A stretch of 64,000 nucleotides of DNA from Bacteroidota bacterium (GTDB taxonomy: Bacteria > Bacteroidota > Bacteroidia > Bacteroidales > UBA10428): the NCBI GenBank assembly GCA_023442525.1, contig JAEZZA010000031.1:1-64000 (forward strand), given 5' to 3'. Every line of letters starts with the position of its first letter. Position 1 is the first letter of the stretch. Below are positions 44,864-54,008 of this stretch, in pieces. The position numbers were made by a program, and so were the translations under genes. The notes beneath the pieces were generated by a model, which did not search any database, had not been told where the DNA came from, and saw only the letters and a list, made by a program, of their open reading frames with translations.

Positions 44864-47020
44864 TTATCCTTTATAACATTTATTCTTAGTAACTAAATTT
44901 GTTGTATCAGCCTTTTCCTCAATCAGGTTTACATAAAACGTACCTGGTATCTCACCATTTTCCATTTTTTTCAGAATTTTCTTACCTAAGTCATTTAAGA
45001 AATCATCTGATTTTGGGTCATATAGTTCTTTTATAAAAATGATACTTTGTGTGAATACATTAGGTGCAATTTTGAAGAAATTATTGATAAAATTGTCACC
45101 AAACTCAGAAAATGGTGCATCAGAAATAAATGGATAGTCAAATTGTTTATTTCCTATTTTAGAGGAAATAATGGCCATAATAATGGATAACTGTTTCATT
45201 CGTTGAAAACCAGTACCTAACCCAGTCAATTCACCATCATTAACATTTTTAATACTTACTTGAACAGTACCATCAACCTGTTTTGAAAAAATTAATTTTC
45301 CACCTGCTGATAGGTTACCTTGAGTAAGTTCACTATATTTTTGATTTGCATTAAACTCTAAGGATTTTAAAATTTCATCGAAAATTCTCTCTTTCGAGTT
45401 GAGAAATATTGATTCTATCAGACACATCATATCCTTAAAATCATGATATTTTTTTATCTCACTATTCCCATTCCCTGATTTTAACTCCTCTTCTATTTGT
45501 TTTAATCTAGTTTCCCATTGCTTTATTTGATTTTCAGCCTTTTTTATATCATCTGTTTTCTTTTCTATGGTTTTCTCTGCAAGAGTGTAATCAGAAATAT
45601 CTTGACGGTCATTGGAATCTGAACTGTTTTCACTACCTCCTGCATTTAAAAATTCAAGTTTTGCAGTTTCTTTTTCATCTTCTTTTTTACTAATTTCATC
45701 TTCTATGTTATCTATTGCATCTCTGTATTTTTCAATAGATTGAGATAACTCTGGAATACTATTTAAAAATGAACTGACAGTAGTCTGAATACCTCCATAA
45801 AAAGAAGTAAAGTCATTTTTATTTGAAATTTCTTTTGATTTGGGACGTTTTAAAACCATTTCTATATACTTCCATGCATCAGAATCTTTAGGAGCAGGCC
45901 TATTACAAATTTCGCATCTTTCTCCTTCGAGCATTCGAAGTAATGATGACTTATCTGGAGAGTTGGGAGGCAGTAGTAACATTGTTGGATCTTCTGCCAA
46001 TTTATGGATTGTTTGTTGTTCAGTGAGTTTTACTATTAAATTTTTGTAATTATCAGAGAAAATATTGATTTGTTTATCTAAACCCATTAATAACCAAGGC
46101 GAATTTTCAGAAAACAACATAGAAGTTATGTTCCTTTCTTTTTCATTCTTTTTGTCTTTTAATTTATCAATATCATTTTGAAGGTTTTTTTGGATACCCC
46201 TATATTTCTCTCTGTTTTTAGCATTTAATAAACGAGCTTCCAAAGTATCTTTTTTCTTTATTGCTTCGGATAACTCGGTTTTATAAGTTTCAATCTGTTC
46301 TGAGGTATTATCAATACGTTGTTCTAATGACTCACGTTCTTGTATAAGCACTGTTCGTTTATTGTTAGTGGAATCTATTTCTTTTTCCTTTTCGTTAAAT
46401 AGTTTCTTTGACCTTTGCGATAAATCCTTACTAATAGAGCATATCTCAATAAGATTTTTAATTCCAGCCAAAGCCTCAATTGTAGAAGATAGACCATTAT
46501 GGGAGGATAAATCAACTAATTTTTCCATTGATTCACCTTGCAACAATGCATAGTTTATTAGTTCAGTTGGAATTATTTTTTTTACGATTTTTTCTTTATC
46601 TGATTGGTCTAATACTGGGATATCTTTATTGTCAATTGTTTGAATAATATCCAATTTTTCATTGGTATTCCAATTACCGCCGACTTTGGATAGTTGGACT
46701 ATTTTTGTCACTGAGTATTTATCCTCGTTCTCAATAAACGTAATGTTTACACCCATGTCAAAGTTCGATTCTTCATTTAAGGCTTTACCGGACGCCATCT
46801 TTTTAAATGAAGATGAAGCGTTGACCATTCGCTTTAAATCAGAATCGTAAACAGTATCATTCAGAATCCAAAGGATACCATTAAAGAATTTTGACTTACC
46901 CATATTATTGTCGGCATTAACAATGTTGATACCCTCCTTGAAGTAGTATGTATTCTTCTCAAAACTTCCATAATAGTTATAGAAGTTCTTGAAACTTATT
47001 GATTTTATTAATGCTGGCAT
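44864..47020 (-). CDS. Rad50/SMC-like ATPase with CxxC hook
   Basis: The 718-aa protein has an N-terminal P-loop NIVNADNNMGKSKF (Gly41-Lys42-Ser43, with Ala in place of the first Gly), long coiled coils (about 200-300 and 420-560) flanking a hook with Cys369-Glu-Ile-Cys372, and a C-terminal ABC signature region (GLGTGFQRMKQLSIIMAI) followed by Walker B-like FDYPFISDAPFSEFG. This is the Rad50/SbcC plan. It differs from DndD at 51888, so the operon has two such ATPases. It may form the motor or DNA sensor of the effector half. Confidence 0.85.
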   Translation of the reverse strand: MPALIKSISFKNFYNYYGSFEKNTYYFKEGINIVNADNNMGKSKFFNGILWILNDTVYDSDLKRMVNASSSFKKMASGKALNEESNFDMGVNITFIENEDKYSVTKIVQLSKVGGNWNTNEKLDIIQTIDNKDIPVLDQSDKEKIVKKIIPTELINYALLQGESMEKLVDLSSHNGLSSTIEALAGIKNLIEICSISKDLSQRSKKLFNEKEKEIDSTNNKRTVLIQERESLEQRIDNTSEQIETYKTELSEAIKKKDTLEARLLNAKNREKYRGIQKNLQNDIDKLKDKKNEKERNITSMLFSENSPWLLMGLDKQINIFSDNYKNLIVKLTEQQTIHKLAEDPTMLLLPPNSPDKSSLLRMLEGERCEICNRPAPKDSDAWKYIEMVLKRPKSKEISNKNDFTSFYGGIQTTVSSFLNSIPELSQSIEKYRDAIDNIEDEISKKEDEKETAKLEFLNAGGSENSSDSNDRQDISDYTLAEKTIEKKTDDIKKAENQIKQWETRLKQIEEELKSGNGNSEIKKYHDFKDMMCLIESIFLNSKERIFDEILKSLEFNANQKYSELTQGNLSAGGKLIFSKQVDGTVQVSIKNVNDGELTGLGTGFQRMKQLSIIMAIISSKIGNKQFDYPFISDAPFSEFGDNFINNFFKIAPNVFTQSIIFIKELYDPKSDDFLNDLGKKILKKMENGEIPGTFYVNLIEEKADTTNLVTKNKCYKG

Positions 47021-47022
47021 AA

Positions 47023-47238
47023 CTATAATTGCATTATCTGTTTCTGAATATTCTGAAAAATTGCATTCTTGTCCCTGTGATTTTCTTGACCACTAATAAT
47101 GGTCTTTACAATTTCGATAACTGGATAATTAGATTTTGTATTAAATGTTTCTTGCTCCAAATTACTTTTGGGAATATCAAAAACATTTTGAAATTCAGGC
47201 GAAACCAATACTTCTTTGAAAATTTCTTCCGCTGTCAT
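47023..47238 (-). CDS. Uncharacterised 71-aa protein of the Dnd-Argonaute operon
   Basis: A small hydrophilic, probably helical protein (TAEEIFKEVLVSPEFQNVF, then VIEIVKTIISGQENHRDKNAIF). No family is recognised. It is placed 9 bases after the helicase gene and 2 bases before the SMC-like gene, and the frame is uninterrupted in a tightly packed operon, which supports a real gene. It could be a small subunit of the adjacent ATPase, much as SMC-like proteins have small partners. Confidence 0.65.
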   Translation of the reverse strand: MTAEEIFKEVLVSPEFQNVFDIPKSNLEQETFNTKSNYPVIEIVKTIISGQENHRDKNAIFQNIQKQIMQL

Positions 47239-47247
47239 ATTCTTTTT

Positions 47248-49485
47248 TTATTGAGTTATACTTAAAATCAGCTCTGATAATATCAAATCATAAAAACGAG
47301 CGACTTCATCAAGTGATTGAAGGGCCCCGGTATAATTATTGGTTGCTAAGTTTGCAAAATATGCAACACGAGTTAATTCGCCTTTTACTAAATTACGTTC
47401 CATATTCCAAAAATCCTTTGAGTAATTTGGCGAATGAAAATTTGGAACAACGATCATATCATATATATGGGCGAATGTTTTATCTTTATGTTTACGAAGC
47501 AATCGACCACGTCTTTGAATAAACTGACGAGGATTTCCAGTGCTTGAAGCAAAAATACCATACTCTGCTCTTGGAACATCTACCCCCTCATCCAAACATT
47601 TCATTGCGAACAACACGTTTATCTGCCCATTCTCGAAACCTTGTAAAATAGCTTTTCTTTCTGTTTTGTTGTTTTTTCCAGTATATGTATTGCATGTTGT
47701 GCCAGGAAAAGTTGCTTTTGTTATTTGCAGCATTTTATCTAATATGCTTTCTTCATAATTTTCTTGATTTGCATCTAAGTCTGTGTTTGAATAAAATAGA
47801 GCCTCATCTGAATCAAATACTTTATTGCCTTCTGGAACATATACAAAACAATATTTTAGATTATCCCCGCCAATTTCATTTATAATTTCATTATACACTC
47901 GCATTTTATCTTCAGCTTTGTGTAATATACGCTTTCGGAGCATTAATAAATTTTTTGCTTTCTGACTATCTTTAAATTGCCCGGTTGAACTGTCAAACAA
48001 TCGCATAAGTTGTTCTGTAATTGAAACATAATCTGGCATTTCATTTTCGTCATTCAGGTATACAATTTTTGGGTAATAACAATATTCCATTAAGCGACCT
48101 TCATTTATTGCTTGGCTCATTGGGAAATTGAAAACATAAGGAGGTTTGTCATTAAAAAAACTTTCTAATTCAGCAGTACCTTCATCATCATATATTCTAT
48201 TTGGTGTAGCTGACAATGCTATTCTCCTTTTTATATGTAGTGTCCGGAAAATAGCCCTGACAGATTCTGAGCCAATATTGTGAGCTTCATCTGCTATAGT
48301 AATCAAACTAGCTGGCAATTGAGGTAATACTTGTTGAAAGTCGTTGTTTGTAAAAGATTGATATGTTGATATAATGACAAAACAAACTTTTTTACCTCTA
48401 CTGACTTTGTCCACTAATTTGACAATTTGCTGCCTCCATCGAGGATTTTCCGAAAAAATTGTAATTATATTTTTAAAATCAAATTGAGCAATTTCTTCAA
48501 TCCATTGCTCAACTAATGCAATAGTTGGCACTAATATCAGTAATTGGTAAATACCTTCATTTTTGTATTCTTGAAGAGCACAATTCAATGAAGTAATAGT
48601 TTTTCCTGTTCCAGTTGCCATTGCAAAAATTCCCTGTTTACCATTCTTTAACCATTCTTCATAAGCTTGTTTTTGATAAGCTCTTGCCCCTTCTGGATAT
48701 TTGTCAGGGAAATGAGGGTCTCTTATTGTTAATGAGGAGGATAATATTTCATCTTCTATCGTAAGTTTTTTAGATAGTTTTTTAATTATTTCATTCTCTT
48801 GTATCAGTAATTCGTTTGCATCCACATTTGGATAGGTTTTTACTATCTCCTGACAGAATTTTTTTGCAGGAAACACGAGTACATTATTTGTTTTACCATC
48901 CCAGATTTCAGTAAAATCTTGTTCGCTTATTTCAATTCTTTCTTTACTATCACTACCTTTCCAAGAACATGTGCATTCAATTGTTTCAATATTTCTTACT
49001 AATGCAGCGGCTGTTAAATTTAAAGAACCAGTAAAAGCAACCTTATCATTATTTTCATCTGTAAAAACACCAAACTTTTCATGAGCTAAACCTCCAGTTT
49101 TAGGAATAACAATTTTAATCTCAATTCTATTGGTTTGAACAAGGAAAGAAAGGCATTTAAAGAAATGTTCATCTCGTTGAGACAATGTTTTTCTGAGGGC
49201 ATAAAATGATTGCAAAATATATTCCTCAAAATCTATTTTATCTTTGTTTTGTAATAGATTATAATCATCCTCAGTAAGATGTTGATTTATATATAGACGC
49301 ATATTGCCTCCATTACTTATGAAATGAGCAATACCTACAGAGAGTATATTGAAAGAAGCACTGCTGAAATAACCTAGACCCATATCAAAACTTCTACTGT
49401 TTGAAAGTGCAATTTCAAAAAAATCGAATGGCAGATCTTTTCTACCAGTTGAATATCTATATTTAAAATCCTTGTCTTTCAGCAT
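47248..49485 (-). CDS. PLD-nuclease/DEAH helicase, probable Dnd-linked restriction enzyme
   Basis: The 745-aa protein fuses an N-terminal phospholipase D-like nuclease domain (His135-x-Lys137 in AHEKFGVF and Ser154/Asn156 in TGSLNLTAA) to a superfamily 2 helicase: Walker A MATGTGKT (289-296), DEAH-type IADEAHNIG (about 398-405), LSATPNRIY and the C-terminal QRRGRLLRKH. This is the architecture of the restriction-type enzymes reported beside dnd genes. Only one HKD half is present, so dimerisation would be needed for cleavage. It is 1 base downstream of the 668-aa gene and probably cuts unmodified DNA. Confidence 0.85.
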   Translation of the reverse strand: MLKDKDFKYRYSTGRKDLPFDFFEIALSNSRSFDMGLGYFSSASFNILSVGIAHFISNGGNMRLYINQHLTEDDYNLLQNKDKIDFEEYILQSFYALRKTLSQRDEHFFKCLSFLVQTNRIEIKIVIPKTGGLAHEKFGVFTDENNDKVAFTGSLNLTAAALVRNIETIECTCSWKGSDSKERIEISEQDFTEIWDGKTNNVLVFPAKKFCQEIVKTYPNVDANELLIQENEIIKKLSKKLTIEDEILSSSLTIRDPHFPDKYPEGARAYQKQAYEEWLKNGKQGIFAMATGTGKTITSLNCALQEYKNEGIYQLLILVPTIALVEQWIEEIAQFDFKNIITIFSENPRWRQQIVKLVDKVSRGKKVCFVIISTYQSFTNNDFQQVLPQLPASLITIADEAHNIGSESVRAIFRTLHIKRRIALSATPNRIYDDEGTAELESFFNDKPPYVFNFPMSQAINEGRLMEYCYYPKIVYLNDENEMPDYVSITEQLMRLFDSSTGQFKDSQKAKNLLMLRKRILHKAEDKMRVYNEIINEIGGDNLKYCFVYVPEGNKVFDSDEALFYSNTDLDANQENYEESILDKMLQITKATFPGTTCNTYTGKNNKTERKAILQGFENGQINVLFAMKCLDEGVDVPRAEYGIFASSTGNPRQFIQRRGRLLRKHKDKTFAHIYDMIVVPNFHSPNYSKDFWNMERNLVKGELTRVAYFANLATNNYTGALQSLDEVARFYDLILSELILSITQ

Positions 49486-49486
49486 T

Positions 49487-51493
49487 TCAGATCAATTTTG
49501 CGAGATATATATACTTTTGACGTTGTTCTTCTGTAAATTTATTGTTTTGAAAGTCCTCTTTTGCTCGTCTTAACCAACCATAAAGAAATTTTTCATTCTC
49601 ATGAGTAGAAGGTAACCGTCTATTTTCAAGCAGAAAGCATTTTAATTTATTATAATTTAGATTCCAATCATAAATTGATTTATCCATGTCGTATTCTGCA
49701 TACTGAGCTTTTACTCTATTTACTTCTTCTTGCTGTGAATCATTAATTTGTTGTAAATTATTAATTATTCTATACCACCAACGACCTAATGAACTCTCTT
49801 TGTTATTTTCACTTGTTGTAAATGGGAAATGACCTTCTTCTACAATAAATAATTCTAAGTCAAGTAATCGTTGTTCAAACGACTTCCTTAATATTTCTTG
49901 AGGTTCGCATAATTCATATTCTTGGGGGTATATCTTACTTTTTAATCCAAATATATTGTTACTAAAAGATGAAAAGCGTTTCTGTGTATCGTTAAACATA
50001 GTTGTTCTAACGCTTGCAATATTTGTTTCAGGAAAATATTGTAATACATATTCAGTGATATCTTCAGCAGTTTGAGGTAAATCACTATCAGATAAAAACT
50101 CTATAATAGCATCACGAATTGTACCTGTTTTTATATGTCCCCATTCTTTGAGAGTGTAAACACTTTTTCTATTTCTGTAGGAAATAGCTTCATGTCTTTG
50201 TAAATATGGTCTTAATTGAGAAGCTTCAGTATATTTATGTTCTGGAAGAATGATTTTGAATTTTTCAAAAATTTCATTTAAGTGCATTGGTCTACCAGTT
50301 TGATACAATATATCATATATCACATCAATTGGTTTTTTTTCTTTGTTTGCTGGTATCTTAACATAGCCATCTATCTCATCTGAATATATGCAAAATTCAT
50401 ATAGTAAAATATCTCTCACAATTTTAATGAGACTAAAAGTCTTTTTGTAGTCGTAATGTATCCAACATTGAGAATTTGCAATATAATCTTCAATGTCTAG
50501 CATGTAATCTGATTCATTAGACATTATTATGTTGTTAAATTCAACTCTCAGCTTTTCAAAATCGAAAATCTCAGCGTACTCTCTTTTAATAATAAAGGAA
50601 TTAATCCAAACATTTGACTTATTTGCTATATCAATTCCCCCCAAAATGCAGTATTTATCGTAAAAGAGATATGCTAGAAGGTGTAAGAAAAACTCATAAG
50701 AAAAGCTGCATCTTTCTTCCTTCAAATGATTCTGAACTTCAAAAGATTCATGACATATTAAATCTTCATTTTCAAAAACATCTAAGAGATAAGACCAATC
50801 TTCTTTATTAGAGAGAAGTATATTCAGGCTTGATAAATGATTTTTATTCTTTTTATCGTATCCCCCATTTATTTCAAATGTTGTATGAAATGAATTAATA
50901 CGGATTTGACGAACTCTCTCACGGGATAAACCATGATTTGTAGCTAATTCCTCTATGGTAAGTAGATGATGATTTTTAAATATGTTATAAGAATTTACTA
51001 AAATATCTATCTCCTTAGATTTGTTGTTCTTAATATCTTGCTCAAGAATCCATAACATCGGTAAATGACAATGTTTTTGATAAAAATCTGAGACAAACTG
51101 TTCCGAGCAATAATGACTATATTGCCGAATTTTCTTTTTGAATTTTTTCTCAGAATTAACAACTAAGTTAGCTACAGACAATAAAATATTTCTTTCTTGT
51201 ATAGTTAATTCTTTTATTAATTGTAGAGTATCTTCAATTTTATCGTTGCATTCTTTTTCAGCTTCAATTTGAGGTATGTAAGTTTTACATAAATTGTCAA
51301 GTTCAAGGCAGGTTTTTTGACCTGCATTTTTTATCTTGAATTTGAAAAAAGATTCAAATTTCTCATAGTAAACAATTAAATCATAAAGAGAATTTAACTC
51401 TGAATAGTCACAACAGTTTGCTGTACGAGCTGATATTTGACCAGTATCAAACAATTCCTTTATTGTGATATCCTTTAACTCCTCTTTTAGCAT
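49487..51493 (-). CDS. Multi-HTH DNA-binding protein with RpoA-CTD-like and sigma-4-like regions
   Basis: The 668-aa protein is a string of DNA-binding modules. Residues 8-70 (ELFDTGQISARTANCCDYSE, then IKNAGQKTCLELDNL) resemble the RNA polymerase alpha C-terminal helix-hairpin-helix. Residues 178-200 (LTIEELATNHGLSRERVRQIR) are a sigma-70 region 4-type HTH. Two winged helices of HARE-HTH type follow (about 388-450 and 455-545), then helicase-associated-like helices (about 575-668) with GRWWYRIINNL and LYGWLRRAKEDF. No nuclease or ATPase motif is seen. It overlaps dndE by 7 bases. It may read the modification or recruit the helicase. Confidence 0.75.
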   Translation of the reverse strand: MLKEELKDITIKELFDTGQISARTANCCDYSELNSLYDLIVYYEKFESFFKFKIKNAGQKTCLELDNLCKTYIPQIEAEKECNDKIEDTLQLIKELTIQERNILLSVANLVVNSEKKFKKKIRQYSHYCSEQFVSDFYQKHCHLPMLWILEQDIKNNKSKEIDILVNSYNIFKNHHLLTIEELATNHGLSRERVRQIRINSFHTTFEINGGYDKKNKNHLSSLNILLSNKEDWSYLLDVFENEDLICHESFEVQNHLKEERCSFSYEFFLHLLAYLFYDKYCILGGIDIANKSNVWINSFIIKREYAEIFDFEKLRVEFNNIIMSNESDYMLDIEDYIANSQCWIHYDYKKTFSLIKIVRDILLYEFCIYSDEIDGYVKIPANKEKKPIDVIYDILYQTGRPMHLNEIFEKFKIILPEHKYTEASQLRPYLQRHEAISYRNRKSVYTLKEWGHIKTGTIRDAIIEFLSDSDLPQTAEDITEYVLQYFPETNIASVRTTMFNDTQKRFSSFSNNIFGLKSKIYPQEYELCEPQEILRKSFEQRLLDLELFIVEEGHFPFTTSENNKESSLGRWWYRIINNLQQINDSQQEEVNRVKAQYAEYDMDKSIYDWNLNYNKLKCFLLENRRLPSTHENEKFLYGWLRRAKEDFQNNKFTEEQRQKYIYLAKLI

Positions 51494-51885
51494 ATCTCCT
51501 TTAGCCCAGTTTCAATTTTATCAAATAAATAATCGTAACCTAATAGATTTGGGTTGTCCACAATATCATCGTATATTAGTTGCAAACCGTGGTCAAGATG
51601 CATTTTAAAGTAACGAGGAATATCCTTATTATTTTCATTTATTTGATAGTAAGTACAAATCATAGCCAAATAAATAGGATAATTATTGCCAAATAATACA
51701 TTTTTGCTATATTCTTTACCACCAGAATCTTTAACCTCAGTAGGTTTAAATTTTAACCCTGTTTGTAAGGAATAACCAATAGCAATACGAGCAATTATAT
51801 TCTCGGCACCCAAATTAAATTTACGTGTCAGTTCAACCACTATTTCCTTGTTTTTACTACTAGTTTTTATGTGTGAAAAAATCAT
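51487..51885 (-). CDS. dndE: DNA phosphorothioation protein DndE
   Basis: The 132-aa protein shows the DndE pattern: TRKFNLGAENIIARIAIGYSLQTGLKF in the N-terminal half and a charged C-terminal region. DndE binds nicked DNA and works with DndC and DndD in replacing a non-bridging phosphate oxygen by sulfur. It is 2 bases downstream of dndD and overlaps the next gene by 7 bases. Position directly after dndC-dndD supports the call. Confidence 0.85.
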   Translation of the reverse strand: MIFSHIKTSSKNKEIVVELTRKFNLGAENIIARIAIGYSLQTGLKFKPTEVKDSGGKEYSKNVLFGNNYPIYLAMICTYYQINENNKDIPRYFKMHLDHGLQLIYDDIVDNPNLLGYDYLFDKIETGLKEIC

Positions 51886-51887
51886 TT

Positions 51888-54008
51888 CTATTCTTTCATT
51901 AAATCATTAATGTCAACTTCTTGTATAAATGAATACGCATTTTCATTTCTTAAAAGAAATGCAGAATTAACAAACGGCTTCATTATATCTAGTTCTTTTG
52001 CTGTTAATTCTTTATATAATAGTGGAAACAGGATGACCTGTTTCGAAACAGAAGGATAAAATTCTGTAATAATTTTATTAGCATGTCTTTTATCAAATTT
52101 CTGTAACGGGCTATCAATAAAGACAGGGAATTGAATGCCAGATTCCTCTACTAAAGCTTTTAATAGTGAAGTCGCAAATAATTGTTGTTCACCTTTTGAG
52201 AGAGAATCTTTTTTAATAACATTACCATCACTTGCATATAGGTTTATATCGATAATATCTTCAAAAATTGAAACTTCAACATCACTAATAAAACTTGATT
52301 TATGCATTAATTTATTCATTGTACCTTTAATGCGTCTTTCTAAAGAGAATTTTTTCTCATTTTTCAATGAAACCAGAAATGTATTTAGTTCTGTGATAAG
52401 TTGCTCTGCTACTTTGTCTTTCATTGAGTCATTATCATCAAGGCTAACCTTTTTACTGATTTCTGAAATTTGACGACTTACAACAGCTAATTCTTTATTC
52501 ATGCCACCTCTCATTTCATGCAGTTGACGAATCTGAGATTCTATGTCAGCAATTGTTTTCTCAAGTTCATTTTTACTTTTACGAATATTCTTAATTATGG
52601 AGTCATTCTCATTACTTTGCATATTTGAGACTTTTCTGACAGCATTATTAAGAATCTGTTTGTTTTTCCGATAATCATCTATCAAGTGCTCAAATTCAAT
52701 TTTGTAGGTAGTTATGATATTATGATATACGGATAAAAACTCTTCAAGAGTATCTTTGTTAGCATTTAATAAAGGTTCTTTTCCTGTTGATTGATTTTGA
52801 TATTTGGCAATAACTTTCTGTATGGAATTGTCTAATTCTTTCTTGTTGTTTTCAGTTATAGAAATATGCTCAATTGCATTTAACAAATCTTTTGAAATCT
52901 TTTGAAGTAAAAAATTTTGGTTTTGAGTATCATTTTGAGATTGGAGTGCACTAAAATCGTGTTCTAATTGTTCTTTTGCTTGCTTTAAAAGTTTGCCAGA
53001 AATAGCAAAAGGAGCATATTCAAGAAAGGTTTTAAGCCTTTGTTTGTATTCTTCATCTCTCTTTTTAGTTGTAATAACAACATCTTCTTGGCGCTTAAGT
53101 TCTTCAATAGTTATTCCATTGCCCTCTCGCATTAATTGCACCTGAAAATTTTCATTCTCCTTACGGTATGATAGTAGTTGCTCATCAAGTAGACTTGTTT
53201 CTTTTTCTTTTTCTGAAATACTTTCATTAAGTGCTTTTTGCTTTGAAAGTAATAAATTCAATTTATTACGACTTTCTATATCATCAGACTTACGGCGAAA
53301 CCGTAAACGTAAGTTTTCAAGATTTTTCTTTAAATCTTCATATTTCTTTACTCCTAAAACTTCATTGTAGGCTGAACAAAGTTTTCGCTTTTCGTCTACA
53401 GTATATGTTTCAGCAAGAGATACAATTTTTTCTGAATCGAAAAAGAAAAATCGAGCAATATCTTTATTTAGAATAAAATCATTAATAAAAACCTCATGAC
53501 CAATTTCAGTAGAAAGTTCATTTGGTATTCCATCTATTAGAATATCAACATTTTCTTCATCTTGAATTATATCATAGGTACGTGTAATTACTAAGGAACG
53601 ACAGGGAATAGAAGGGATGAAAATTTCTGAAAATTCTAATGAAACACTATACTGAGACCATTGTTTTACATATTCCGTATCAATAGTATATCCTTTTTTC
53701 TTTATTGAACTCAATTGGTTTTGAGAAAGTTCTTCCTTAAGACTTTTATAACATAATTCATTTAAATTACTTATCTGCACTTGATTATAACCACCTCCAT
53801 TTTGAATTTCCTTACGATAGGATTCATCAATATCGGCCATTAAACGACCATACATACACCAAATAAGAGACTGTAAAAATGTTGATTTACCAAAACCATT
53901 TTCACCTGAAATCAAAAAAAGATTTTTATCACTTCCGTTTGAAAATGATATTCTATTAATACCCTTATAAAGGCGATAGTTATTTAATACTATACACTTA
54001 ATAATCAT
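51888..54008 (-). CDS. dndD: DNA phosphorothioation ATPase DndD
   Basis: The 706-aa SMC-like ATPase has Walker A FLISGENGFGKST (Gly35-Thr43), long coiled coils (about 220-300, 380-540), and a C-terminal signature SKGEQQLFATSLLKAL with Walker B PVFIDSPLQKFD. DndD supplies ATPase or DNA-nicking activity for sulfur insertion. It overlaps dndC by 4 bases (ATGA-type coupling) and is followed by dndE, the standard order. Slightly longer than many DndD proteins, mainly in the coiled coil. Confidence 0.9.
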   Translation of the reverse strand: MIIKCIVLNNYRLYKGINRISFSNGSDKNLFLISGENGFGKSTFLQSLIWCMYGRLMADIDESYRKEIQNGGGYNQVQISNLNELCYKSLKEELSQNQLSSIKKKGYTIDTEYVKQWSQYSVSLEFSEIFIPSIPCRSLVITRTYDIIQDEENVDILIDGIPNELSTEIGHEVFINDFILNKDIARFFFFDSEKIVSLAETYTVDEKRKLCSAYNEVLGVKKYEDLKKNLENLRLRFRRKSDDIESRNKLNLLLSKQKALNESISEKEKETSLLDEQLLSYRKENENFQVQLMREGNGITIEELKRQEDVVITTKKRDEEYKQRLKTFLEYAPFAISGKLLKQAKEQLEHDFSALQSQNDTQNQNFLLQKISKDLLNAIEHISITENNKKELDNSIQKVIAKYQNQSTGKEPLLNANKDTLEEFLSVYHNIITTYKIEFEHLIDDYRKNKQILNNAVRKVSNMQSNENDSIIKNIRKSKNELEKTIADIESQIRQLHEMRGGMNKELAVVSRQISEISKKVSLDDNDSMKDKVAEQLITELNTFLVSLKNEKKFSLERRIKGTMNKLMHKSSFISDVEVSIFEDIIDINLYASDGNVIKKDSLSKGEQQLFATSLLKALVEESGIQFPVFIDSPLQKFDKRHANKIITEFYPSVSKQVILFPLLYKELTAKELDIMKPFVNSAFLLRNENAYSFIQEVDINDLMKE

